Below, one piece after another: positions 45,504 through 55,581 of a stretch of 64,000 nt of DNA. The DNA is from Aspidapion aeneum (lineage: Eukaryota; Arthropoda; Insecta; Coleoptera; Brentidae). The stretch covers positions 27,014,703 to 27,078,702 of the forward strand of contig OY755040.1 of the NCBI GenBank assembly GCA_963576565.1. The letters run 5' to 3'. The notes under the pieces were generated by a model, which saw only the letters and a program-made list of their open reading frames with translations, was not told the origin of the DNA and made no database searches. Numbering within the stretch: position 1 is the stretch's first letter; each line of letters begins with the position of its first letter. A program made the position numbers and the translations under genes.

Positions 45504-46922
45504 CAGTGGCGGCGCGTGGTGTAAAACTTTGGAGGTGCACATCCAAAATAGTGTTGCAGACGAGACGAGAAATTCTAGCCTCTCTTCTATTTTCTCTCGA
45601 ATGAAATCTCGAGACGAAACGAGAGGAAGAGGGTCTGTCCCTATTGACCTATTATAGAGTTAAGCTGATATTTATATAATGTTTTTTAAATAAAAGTTAT
45701 GCAAAATTGTCACATATTTCTTCCTTGATAATATATACTGTGGCTTACCTTTCGTTTACTTCAAATCAGATGGAGAAAATCCAAAGGGTAATTAAATTGC
45801 ACTGTTACTCTCGATGCTTATTAACGTATTGAAAATTTTTTTTTCCGGAAATTATTCATCAAAATTCTAGCTTTCGGCGTAAATTTATGTTATTTTGAAA
45901 TCTGTTCATTAAAAAAAAATGTTTTTGGTGGATTCTTTAGAGACCTAAATTCTCAAAATCAAAAAATTTTCTTGCATATTTTAAAAAATATGAAAAATTC
46001 AGATAAAAATGTGCTTGTTAAAACATTTTTAAAGATCGTTTAGTTAAAACAAACATAGACATTTTTTGCAAAAACATGTTTTTCCCTGAAAAATTACGAA
46101 AAATTAAGATTAAAAGAAAGTTGTTTTAAAAAAACGTTTTGGTTAGTTTTGAGAAAAACACATTTCCGCAATCTGGAAATTCCATAGAGCCAGACCCAAG
46201 TATTTTAAATAATAGATTTGTTTGTTTGTTTTCAAAATTTTCCAAAGGAAACCCAAATCCTTGGTTGTCAGAGTCATGGCACGGATCACCCAGGGTAACC
46301 TGTGGTAAAAATATCCTTACATTTTTATTTACAATTTAATAACTCAATTACTTTGCTGCATGCATAAAAGGGCTATTTAATGGTCTTGCACAAGAATTTA
46401 CCTAGATCCAATGATTTATTGCTTTATTTTTAAGGTTTTATATTATTGGCAAAACACAAAATAACCTTTTACCGACGAACACTTAGGATTTTAGGTACAG
46501 TTTTACATAAATACAGGGATGCAAAACTTTTTCACAGCTTTCATTTCATCGGCATCAACGAGGTATTTTAGCTCATATATTGTATTTACTTCTTTATTTA
46601 TTGTTTGTGTATACAGAATATATCACAGAATGGACTTTTTTGGAAAAAAGTATATACCATATATAATAAGATTCACCCTCGGTTCTACCGTTGCGTTGGA
46701 GCCCAGTTAGTCAAAAAAGAACTAGGTGAAATTGGAAACAACTCATAGTAAATCTTCTTTACTGAAAAATAGAAGTTATGACAACTTTATTTCTATGAGC
46801 CCAAAGACATCATTATGTAAATATTTAAAGTCGGAATATTGTTCTTCCAAAGTTTCAAACTATATTTTAATTCAAGAATGTTTGACACTTCCCCGTTGTC
46901 CTCCCGGTAGCAGCCGCCACTG
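45504..46922. mobile_element. Possible DNA transposon, CAGTGGCGGC ends
   Basis: CAGTGGCGGCGCG at 45504 and its inverted partner GCAGCCGCCACTG ending at 46922 share ten terminal bases. Beyond that the ends diverge and no target duplication is clear. Inside is a small inverted pair around GAGACGAGA / TCTCGAATG (45559-45630). This could be two unrelated element ends. Confidence 0.35.
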
Positions 46923-46929
46923 CTCGGGG

Positions 46930-48680
46930 GCATAATTTACTTTAATCTAACCTATCAGAAAGGACGTTTTACCGTAAGATTCCTTTCGAAGACGTTTTCG
47001 CCTTTTTAATTTAATGCTTAGATTTGAAATTTTTAAGCATACCTATAGGTTGTTTTGAAAATAAAAGCAATTTATTAGAAATACACAAATATTTTATTTA
47101 AAAAATTGCTTAATTAAAAAATCACCAACCCGACTGCGTTTGTTGACAGTATAATATATTTGGATTTTCTGCAAAAATGTATTATTAAAAACAGTTGTAC
47201 ATCAACATTTTTACAAAAGTAAAATAATTTGATGGTGAGGCCGTATTTTCCCTTTCAAATTTTGTGACGTATAATAGAAGTTTAAAATGACTTTTAATTT
47301 CGTTATTCTCACACTATGTCTACACACGCTCCCTAAAATAAACCGGTCATCGAATTTTTTCCTTTTAACTTTTGACGACACTAACGTTCCAGCTGATTGT
47401 TCTAAACACAATTTAGGTAGGATATGTCTTTTATTAATACTTTATTATTTTGTTATTTTTTAAAAACTAACGCAATTTTCCAACTGTTTTTTAGTATATG
47501 CTCTAGTTTTTTTAAAATTTTAATTTTGTTAGTTTTTTGCCTGCTTTATTTTGCCTTACAGAAAACTTTAAATACAAGCAAAAACTAGGGTGCTCGTTGT
47601 AGCATGCTAAACGATCAAACTGCCTTTTGCTTGTATTTTACAAGGGAGCTTTACGCATGGTATATATATAATGAGCTTGTAAGGGTTTTGAAATAACACT
47701 TTTATCGGAAAAGTGTTTAATATTTTTTGATAAAACTTTTGATAATTAGTAAAGAAAATAGTTCTTTAGCGCGCATTTAGATCCTTAATAAAAAATTAAA
47801 CCTCAACCTTCAAAAAATGTACCTAGATTACCTAATTTTAAGACATTTTTTGATACATTATTTTCTTTAGAACCGTTTCACTTCTCGCAATGGTTTTGGC
47901 TTCTAAATGCACGTAGCACTTAAGTATCTTCTTAATAATGCAAAAAAAATTTTAAATTTGTAAAACTCTGCTTAAAAAACTGTTATTTCAAAACCCTTAC
48001 AATTACATTTTTGACTACAATATTTAACATCTTTATTTCCATATTACTCTGCACCTCCTCCAAAAAAATAAATAAATAACAACAATAAAATACAAAAAAA
48101 AATTGTTTCAAAAGCATACCAAAAAACAGTTGAAAAATTGCTTTAGTTTTCAAAAAATAACAAAAGTATAAAATATAATAACAAGGATATTGCCTGGAAA
48201 TAGTTAAAAGACTTAACAGACAGTTCCTTAAAAGGATTAAAGAGACATCCTATCTAAGTTTTGTTTATAAAAATCAGCTGGAAAGGCAGTGACGTAAAAA
48301 AAAAAGATGGCGAAAAATATGCGACAACCGGTTTGTTCTAGGAACGAGTATTTTTACACACACTGAGGCCTTTAGTTTCAAGGAACAAATTATCATTTTC
48401 TCTCATCGAGTACTAAACGAGCCAGTCAAATCTATTTTTGTAACATAAACTATAATATAACATTTTAAATATTTGATAAAACATTAGCTACAATTTCACA
48501 TAAAGCGCCAAAAAGTTAAAATCCCAGTTCTTGAATTTTTAGTTAAAAATTTTTCCACTTCGTTCTCATTTATCCAAAAACAAATCGTAAAAATTAGATT
48601 AGGTTGGGTGAAAAAAATTCTTCATTCAGTTTGTTTCTGGAGAATACAAATTAAATCACATATTAATTATTATTAAAGAA
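46930..48680. other. AT-rich non-coding stretch
   Basis: No gene is seen. Around 47690-48000 the words AAGTGTTTAATA, GTTTTGAAATAAC and their complement (GTTATTTCAAAACCCTTACA) show a loose inverted repeat of about 300 bp. Confidence 0.45.
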
Positions 48681-48683
48681 ATA

Positions 48684-48866
48684 CAATCGAACCTTTTTAA
48701 CTCGAACCTCTATAACTCGAACCTCTATAACTCGAACCTTTTAAGTGTTCCCTGCACTTTTTATATGTATGAAAACCTCTTTAAGTCGAATATGTATAAC
48801 TCGAACTCTCCATAACTCGAACTGTTTTGGTTGTCCCTTTGAGTTCGAGTGATAGAGGTTCGACTG
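48684..48866. mobile_element. Tigger-type MITE
   Basis: It is 183 bp long. The left end CAATCGAACCTTTTTAACTCG and the inverted right end CAGTCGAACCTCTATCACTCG match, with TA outside both (48682-48683 and 48867-48868). Internally, TATAACTCGAACCTC is tandemly repeated. The terminus type belongs to pogo/Tigger. Confidence 0.85.
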
Positions 48867-49243
48867 TATTAGTAATGTTAATTGTAATATTTAGGGGTTC
48901 ACCAATAAATCTATTAAAACTTAATTTTTTTTTTTTATAAAATAGAGTCAAAAATTTAAAATTGGATGCCAAACAAAGCACACTTAAAATTAAAAGAAAT
49001 GATAAGCTAACTTTTTTACATCCTTATGTGATAATAACCTTGCAGTTGCAATAATTTTGTGCAAAGTGCGTCCATTTAACAACAAATAAAATATCTTTAC
49101 AATATATTAACACAATTAAAGATAACAACACCTGAAATATTTATTATTCTACTTATAACCGCTAGGTTTTTTGTTTATGATTTTTGGTCAAATTTTGTCC
49201 TAGCAAAAACAAAAATATATTAAACCTAAATTTTACTGCAGCC

Positions 49244-49450
49244 GTCAATGTGATAAGGAGTTGTGGAGATGCTGTCGAACAAGTGCCTTGAGTAGCATGG
49301 AAATGAAGTTAATCTGTGATCTATTCTGCCGTACATAAGTTGCCCTACATCAATTTTTATAAGCAAATCTTCTTTCGCTTTTATAGTTTTCAAGAAACAC
49401 ATGGCTCTCAGTTATCAAGGAGCGTCATTTGTTTATTATTTTCTGGGATT
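49244..49450 (+). pseudogene. Odorant-receptor-like exon relic
   Basis: A good acceptor (AATTTTACTGCAG) precedes a frame reading SCGDAVEQVP, three stops, then SVIYSAVHKLPYINFYKQI and FRFYSFQETHGSQL. The order G-x-x-V-E..., V/A-x-Y-S...H-K-L-P...K, S-x-Q-E is that of the C-terminal region of insect odorant receptors, where the Trp that normally starts the W-x-K-L-P stretch is replaced. The stops make it dead. It lies 4 kb from the IR gene and resembles the exon relic near 30.2 kb in layout. The call rests on pattern alone. Confidence 0.3.
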
Positions 49451-50123
49451 TTTAATCAAAACTTTGAAAATTTTATAGTTAGATAGCGGTACTCTAGCTT
49501 AAGGATGGCAGAATTGCAGTAGTCTCAGATGTGTCTAGGTTTTATTTAAAAAAAGTAAAATATTAAAGGTAAGGCTCTGCCAATATTTTAAAAACCAAAC
49601 ACAATAAATAATATAAGTATGTTGTGTTACTTTTACATTTTTGCAGACTGAAGTTTACAACTTTACAGAATCCCTATCAAAATTTGACCAAATTAGTTCA
49701 AATTTATTTATAATAATAACTCGGCATAAGACGTGCTCATTAGCCTAAGATTAACTTAATTTATTAAATATGGTATTTTGGTCTCTAATTTTCATATATT
49801 CATTTACAGGGTGATTTTCTACTATTATGAACGATTACCCCTCAACTTGATTACCAGTTAAGTTAAAAAAATATTCAAAAATAATTTTTGGTATTAAACA
49901 ACAATAAATTAGACATTGGAGAAATTTAACACATTTTCAAACCCTATAAAATAGCAAGGATTTATTTAGAAGTATTTAAATAATACCTATTGTAAAATGC
50001 CAGTTTCATAGTTTAAAAATCTTCGCCTGTAATACTTTTTAAATACTTTTTAATAAATAGTTTTGCAAAGATTAAAATTCACCTAAGCAAGTACTTAAAA
50101 AATATGGACTGGTTGCAATAAAG

Positions 50124-50207
50124 CTAGGTACTAATAGAAACCCTGTATGTATGACATATTTTAAAGAAAAAAATATGTCATACATACAGGATCTCTAGGT
50201 ACTAATA
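50124..50207. repeat. 20-bp hairpin between 13-bp direct repeats
   Basis: The stem CCTGTATGTATGACATATTT (50142-50161) pairs perfectly with 50171-50190. CTAGGTACTAATA occurs at 50124-50136 and again at 50195-50207. Confidence 0.85.
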
Positions 50208-50285
50208 CATCCTGCCTTTCTTTATGAAAGGAAAATAAACGAATTACACAGCCCCACAAAAAAAAGGTTCATACTCGAGGGTCGG

Positions 50286-50534
50286 ACATATCGTCGTTGA
50301 TCTTACAAACTGACGTATCTCAAAAAAATGCAGTTTTGAGAAGACCATAATACTACCTTATATGTGTCGTTCTCTCATCTCACAAAATCCTTTAAATAGC
50401 AGCAAAATCATTAGATCCAAGAACATTTTTAGTGATATAAATTCAATATAAATTTTCCCTAAAACTTGAAATTGTTCTCTTCTAAAATTACAATAAATGA
50501 GTTACGTCAATTTGTAAGATCAACGACGATATGT
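50286..50534. mobile_element. Inverted-repeat MITE (~250 bp)
   Basis: The arms 50286-50322 and 50498-50534 mirror each other: ACATATCGTCGTTGATCTTA, then CAAA-TGACGTA. The middle is AT-rich and non-coding. Confidence 0.8.
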
Positions 50535-50539
50535 ATTCC

Positions 50540-50910
50540 CATGTATTTTTTTACGCTGAATCCGATCCCAAACTCAGAAATGGCCTTCCACGTCTGGAAT
50601 TGGGGCCAAAAATGGCCTCTATATGAACTTAAAGGTGGATTCCGGATTGAGGCGTGGCTAAAGGTGCATTCTAAACCCAAAGTCGAGTTTGTGGTTGAAA
50701 AGTTCCCGGCCAACTGAAATTTCCGGTTTGGGACCGGGAAAATGGCCCCTCAGCGACCGAAAAATCCTGTTTTGGGCGTCGCAATGACATCGGTGGTATT
50801 TTTGTGTACTTTTGAATACTGGAATGAATACCATGCTTGAAAAGTTTATGACCAACTGCAATTCTCGGTTTAGGACCGGGAAAATGGCAATCTAAGACTG
50901 TCAAAATACT
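50540..50910. repeat. Imperfect tandem repeat, ~180-bp unit
   Basis: TTGAAAAGTTCCCGGCCAACTG followed by CGGTTTGGGACCGGGAAAATGGC (from about 50695) recurs as TTGAAAAGTTTATGACCAACTG and CGGTTTAGGACCGGGAAAATGGC (from about 50838). The four overlapping open frames here have no support as genes. Confidence 0.6.
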
Positions 50911-51072
50911 GACTAGCATTATTGCAATAAGCTCCTAATATTAAAAATAGATTTTTTTAGAATGCTTTGTTTTTTGCGACGTGACTATTACTACCGGTCC
51001 AACGAGGCAGTAGGTTATTTTTTTATATTTAGGTTATTGTAAATAGTTCAGGCTCTACATCCGAGATTCAAG

Positions 51073-52998
51073 CGTTATGCTGCGTTTAATGATAGAAGCA
51101 ACAAACTTGGTATGGTAGACATAAGACTCGCCTGAACATTTTAAACCGAACCGAACCAAACCGAAACCGAACCGAACCGAAACCGAACCCCCCCAACCCT
51201 GGCAGGGGGGTGGTTCCCGCCCTTAAACGTGCTTGTTGATAGTTTTTTGCTAATAACTCGTAAACAGTCAACTTTTCTCAAAATCTTCGAAAGGTCGTTT
51301 TTCAAGCGGATACAATTTCCTTTTTAACGATGTACCTTAGTACACTCTGGCGGTAGTGGTGAACGTTCCATTAGCGGAAGAAAAAAGGGGAAAATTAAAA
51401 ATTAACACTATTTTTTTTTTCAAAAAACTATTTCTAGTTAAAAGCCCCATTGTATACAGTTAAATACTTATTAAGCTACAGATATTTTTTTTTAAAAGCC
51501 GCCTTGAAATAAAAATAAATGTGTTTGTACAAATCCTTAAATCAAACAAAAATGTTGAACATAAATATTTGTAACTCAGTAAATAAAAATGAGAGTGAGT
51601 ATTTTTGGTTAATTATAACTTAAAACTGACTTCTTCTAGTTGAACTTCTTTAAAGTGAAGGTTGGGGCATCACCTTCCTCAAAAATGCTCTCTTACAGTA
51701 ATTTCCCAATTATTTGCAAACTTTTAACTTGGCAAACAATAAGTAACAATAATTTGGGTGATGAAAATTTTTCTCTTCATCGATGTATAACACGCCCCCT
51801 TTACATCAGTGGCGCACCTTGTATAGGCCTTTAAATAATAAAAGGTGTGGAAAAAAGCATTTTTTTTTTAAATTTTCCTAAATTTACTGTCCCACATGTC
51901 TGATTTTAAAACTTATTTTTAAAGCCGAAGAAATTTCCTTTTCAGCGATATACAGCACTCCCCCCTCAACGGAGCAGTAGATCTTGCATAGACGCCCCAA
52001 AAATGGTCAATGTTAATATACCAAGTAATAAATAATGTCGAAAAAATATTTAGGGTGAGGAACCACCCCCTCACCAAGAGTGGGCGGATGATTCCTCCTC
52101 GTCATATTTTCGGGGGAGGATACTGTATAATTATACCAACTGTGTTGCTTCTCTCATTGAACGCAGTGTATGTATTAGTACTTTTCCAACATGGTTGTGT
52201 TAAATAAAGATTCTAGGGTATACCAAATTTGACCATTTTTGGTGCGTCTATGCTAGATCTACAGCTGTCTTGAACCTCTCATTTATTTAAATGCTTATAA
52301 AAGGTGCGCCTCCGATGTAAGGGGGCGTGTTACGCATCGTTAGAGAGGACTTTTGGTCAGCTCCAATAACTATTACTTAGATGTTTTTGGTCAAGTTTGC
52401 GAATAATTAGAAAAATACTGTAAAAGATCACTCCCCCCCAATGAAAAAGTAAGTTTTAGGTTAATACTAATCAATAATATCTTTTTACTCAATAATACTC
52501 AAGGTATTATTTACTGAGTACAAAAACGAATGGTCAAAATTTTTGTTTATATTGAGGATTTATACAAAAGCATTTATTTTTATTTCAAGGCGGCTACTTT
52601 AAACAGTTATGTCCAACTTATTAGACATTTAACTGTAATCAATGGGTTTTTGAACAAAAATACTTAAAAAAAAAATGTGTTAAGGATACAAAATGCCACA
52701 ATAAAAATAAAAATAAACATATTTTAAACATTTTCTCCTTTTTTCGTAGGCCTATGGAACGTGCACTACTACCTTTAGAGGGTACTAAGGTACATGGTTA
52801 AAAAGGAAAATTTATCCGCTTGCAAATTGATATTTAGGATATTTTTAGAAATGTTGGACTTTTTCGAATTATTAGCAAAGTACCATCAAAAAGCACATTT
52901 AAGGGGGTTTCAGTTGGTTCCCTTTCGTAAAATGTTGGGGAGAGTCTTATGTCTATCCATACCAAGTGTGCTGCTTCTATCATTAAACGCAGTAACGG
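51073..52998. repeat. ~1.9-kb palindrome
   Basis: The arm 51073-51840 is the inverted copy of about 52275-52998. Shared words are TGCGTTTAATGATAGAAGCA, GACATAAGACTC, TTTGCTAATAA, TTTTTAAC-ATGTACCTTAGTAC, GCCGCCTTGAAATAAAAATAAATG and AACACGCCCCCTT. The centre holds another partial copy (TGTTGCTTCTCTCATTGAACGCAG at about 52142), so it grew by nested events. The left arm alone carries a tract of AACCGAACCGAACC (51142-51190) in place of about ten bases. Confidence 0.85.
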
Positions 52999-53266
52999 AC
53001 CTCGTAGGGCCTGAACTAAAAGATGCGCAACTACAACTATTAAAATTAGAAAAATTATTAAAAAGAAACCATTTTTAAAGGTACGTTCAAACCAAGCAAG
53101 ATTATTTATTGCAATATGCAAAACTTCTTTGATGTTTTGCCTACCATCATGTATGCGGGTGACTGAACAACACACTGGCCTGCAAAAGATCAAAGAATTT
53201 TATTGCGTATGGCACAAAAATTTGTTGCTTGATTTGGACGAACATATGCATAATACAGGCCAAAAC

Positions 53267-53845
53267 GGGTCGCGGTTCGTTTGTCGAAAACATGTTTATC
53301 GAAAACATCTTTATCGAAGACATTTTGATCGAAAATCTTAATTTCGAATGACATTTTCATCGAATAATGCTTTAATCGAAAACTTTTTTATCGAATACAA
53401 CTTTTTTGAATGACTTTTTAATCGAAAACATTTCTAACATACATATATTTTTTTTAAACATACTCTCCTGAACTCTTTCCCGGGATCCTAGAGAATGTGA
53501 AACCTAACCGTTGTCAATCGATCGCCAACGTAACCGAACCGTGTCAATGTAGATAGAAATTAAGATTTTCGATCAAAATGTCATACATTTCTAACATACA
53601 TATATTTTTTTAAAACATACTCTCCTGACCTCTTTCCCGGGATCCTAGAGAATGTGAAACCTAACCGTTGTCAATCGATCGCCAACGTAACCGAACCGTG
53701 TCAATGTAGATAGAAATGTCCATGAAATGTCATTCGAAATTAAGATTTTCGATCAAAATGTCATTCGAAATTAAGATTTTCGATCAAAATGTCTTCGATA
53801 AAGATGTTTTCGATAAACGTGTTTTCGACAAACGAACCGCGACCC
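53267..53845. mobile_element. Foldback element with 9-bp target duplication (FB-2)
   Basis: It is 579 bp long. The ends GGGTCGCGGTTCGTTTGTCG are inverted copies. The arms are built of units like TTTATCGAAAACATC and ATTTTGATCGAAAATC. GGCCAAAAC stands directly outside both ends (53258-53266 and 53846-53854). The centre has a direct duplication of about 130 bp (about 53435-53570 and 53587-53722), each copy with the core TTTCCCGGGATCCTAGAGAATGTGAAACCTAACC. It is non-coding. It has the same architecture and core as FB-1 at 36 kb but different arms. Confidence 0.88.
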
Positions 53846-53859
53846 GGCCAAAACATAGG

Positions 53860-54700
53860 TATGTATAAAAAATCTCAACATAAAAAAAGAATTACTTTAT
53901 GCGTTTTTCCTTCCTTTCTAGGCGGCAGAATAAAGATTAAAAAAATAATATCACAAAAAAAGAATTTTTTTTCAAAGAATGTTAAGCTCTAGGAAATTTG
54001 ATATTATACCAAAACATTTTTTAAGCTTTAAATTACCAAGTTAAGGGAGGTAAAAACTTGCATCGAAACATCCTGTACAAACTTTTAATGTTGTACTAAA
54101 TTGAAAAATATGTAAAAAATCAATTTTGTTAGCACGCACCCTCTTCCAGAGGTAAACTTTTTGCCTATATTTTAAAAATAGAAAGTTGGTCAAGTGATAC
54201 CTTGTTTTGAAGGTATCTTGAAAAACTTTTTTATAAACCCATAAAAAATAGCTAACAATGCACCTCTTACCTTTTCGTTAAAACACCCTGTATAGTTGTG
54301 ACAAAAACTTTGATTCCGTTTTCAATATTTTGTATATAAATCACTTGGTGGACATAACCTCGTGCGTAGCGGTCTACGTTAGTCTCTGTCGTAAGACGGA
54401 TAAAAAGATTTGAATCCAATGAATTATATACGAAGTAACTGGAACGACCACGGCTACACGTTACGCATATGGGACACTGAGGCAAAAATTTAAAGATTTT
54501 TTTTAGAGTGAGAACATACATTAATGATACCCATTGCAACCTTTCTCTTTCTAGTTCTATGCACCGGTTATATTCTGTGAACTTAATACTTCAAAGAGAT
54601 TGTCGCTTATGATTTGTCATTAGTGTTTGTTAGTGGTTGTCAGTATTTTTTTGAAACTGTTTTTGTTGAACAAAAATATAAACTGGGAATAGGATGCGTT
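53860..54700. other. Non-coding stretch with diverged MITE pieces
   Basis: Around 54465-54530 and, inverted, 54895-54970 there is a shared TGAGGCAAAAAT...ATTTTTTTTAGAG block of about 40 bp. At 54283 an ACACCCTGTATAG terminus of another MITE type is visible. I see no gene. Confidence 0.45.
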
Positions 54701-54710
54701 GCCTGTAAAA

Positions 54711-55236
54711 ATGAGTTTTATAGAAGTGAAAAGCAGGAGGCCCTTTTTGAAGTAAGTAGCTTTGATTAGTTAAAAAAACTTTATTGGTACCAAATCACAG
54801 TAAAAATTCAATTAGATATTTAAAATCAATCGTCCGCGTACTTTTAAACCGACAGAATATCATCGGAGTGTAGAATTAAAAAAAGGAAAGGTAGCACCTC
54901 TTGCGTAGCGTGCTCTCTCTAAAAAAAATATCCAATATTTTTGCCTCACTTTGCATATATGTAAAGGCCTATTCAGTTATTTATATACAGTTCAACAAAC
55001 ATAACTGTCCGTTTTGCATTTGTTCTACTCTGTATGCTGTAAAAAAAATATTATAAAATGGGATAGACGAGTTTTTATCGTATAGCTCAAGTTCTGTAAC
55101 AGCGCCTTTTAATAGAGATACCGCTGGGAGTTCCCGAAAAAATCCACGTAATTTAAGAAGAATTCCTCAAGAGCAATTTAAATTAAAAAGGGTTATTAAA
55201 AGGATAGAAAAACTAGTTGATAAAAAGGTAACCTAG
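54711..55236 (+). CDS. Possible small two-exon gene, unknown function
   Basis: Join of 54711-54751 and 55086-55236, 63 codons and a stop. Exon 1 begins with a well-placed ATG (AAAAATGAG) and ends at a strong donor, GTAAGT. Exon 2 follows ATCGTATAG and joins in frame. The product starts MSFIEVKSRRPF and ends with a basic, helix-like RRIPQEQFKLKRVIKRIEKL stretch. An alternative is that exon 2 continues by splicing at AAG|GTAACC. It lies tail to tail with the acetylcholine receptor gene, only about 150 bp from its stop codon. I recognise no family. Exon 1 falls between two inverted blocks of a MITE, so chance is a real alternative. Confidence 0.25.
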
Positions 55237-55383
55237 TAACAGATCAACTAAATATACAAACAAATTTTGTAACATTAGTTCAAATGCTCCATTTTAAAAT
55301 CGAGATCCCTTAAATTAAATTGCAGGTAAAAACAAAATCACATTTAAGTAACAAAAAGTTAACCGTTATTTTAGCAATTAATA

Positions 55384-55581
55384 CTACAGTGTCGTAGCAA
55401 TATGAGGTTTAGCTGTAGTCGATGCAATCTCCGACATACGCACATCTATGGGTCTTCTATCATCATACAAAGTTGGTGCTTGTAAAATGATGCCAGCCGT
55501 TCCCGTAATCACGGCGACTGTAAACATCCAGAGAAAAAGACGGTCAAGTACCATCGCTACGTATTTCCAATCTTCTTTGAC
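55384..55581 (-). CDS. nAChR alpha last exon: TM4 and C-terminus
   Basis: Acceptor TTGTTTTTAG; starts [16 protein letters not shown], includes TM4 and [20 protein letters not shown], and ends with TAG at 55386-55384. Confidence 0.94.
   Translation of the reverse strand, partial: VKEDWKYVAMVLDRLFLWMFTVAVITGTAGIILQAPTLYDDRRPIDVRMSEIASTTAKPHIATTL

Noticed and set aside
54267..54539. Minus-strand 90-codon frame as a gene
   Set aside because: It runs through a MITE terminus (ACACCCTGTATA) and an inverted block, with no start or splice support.
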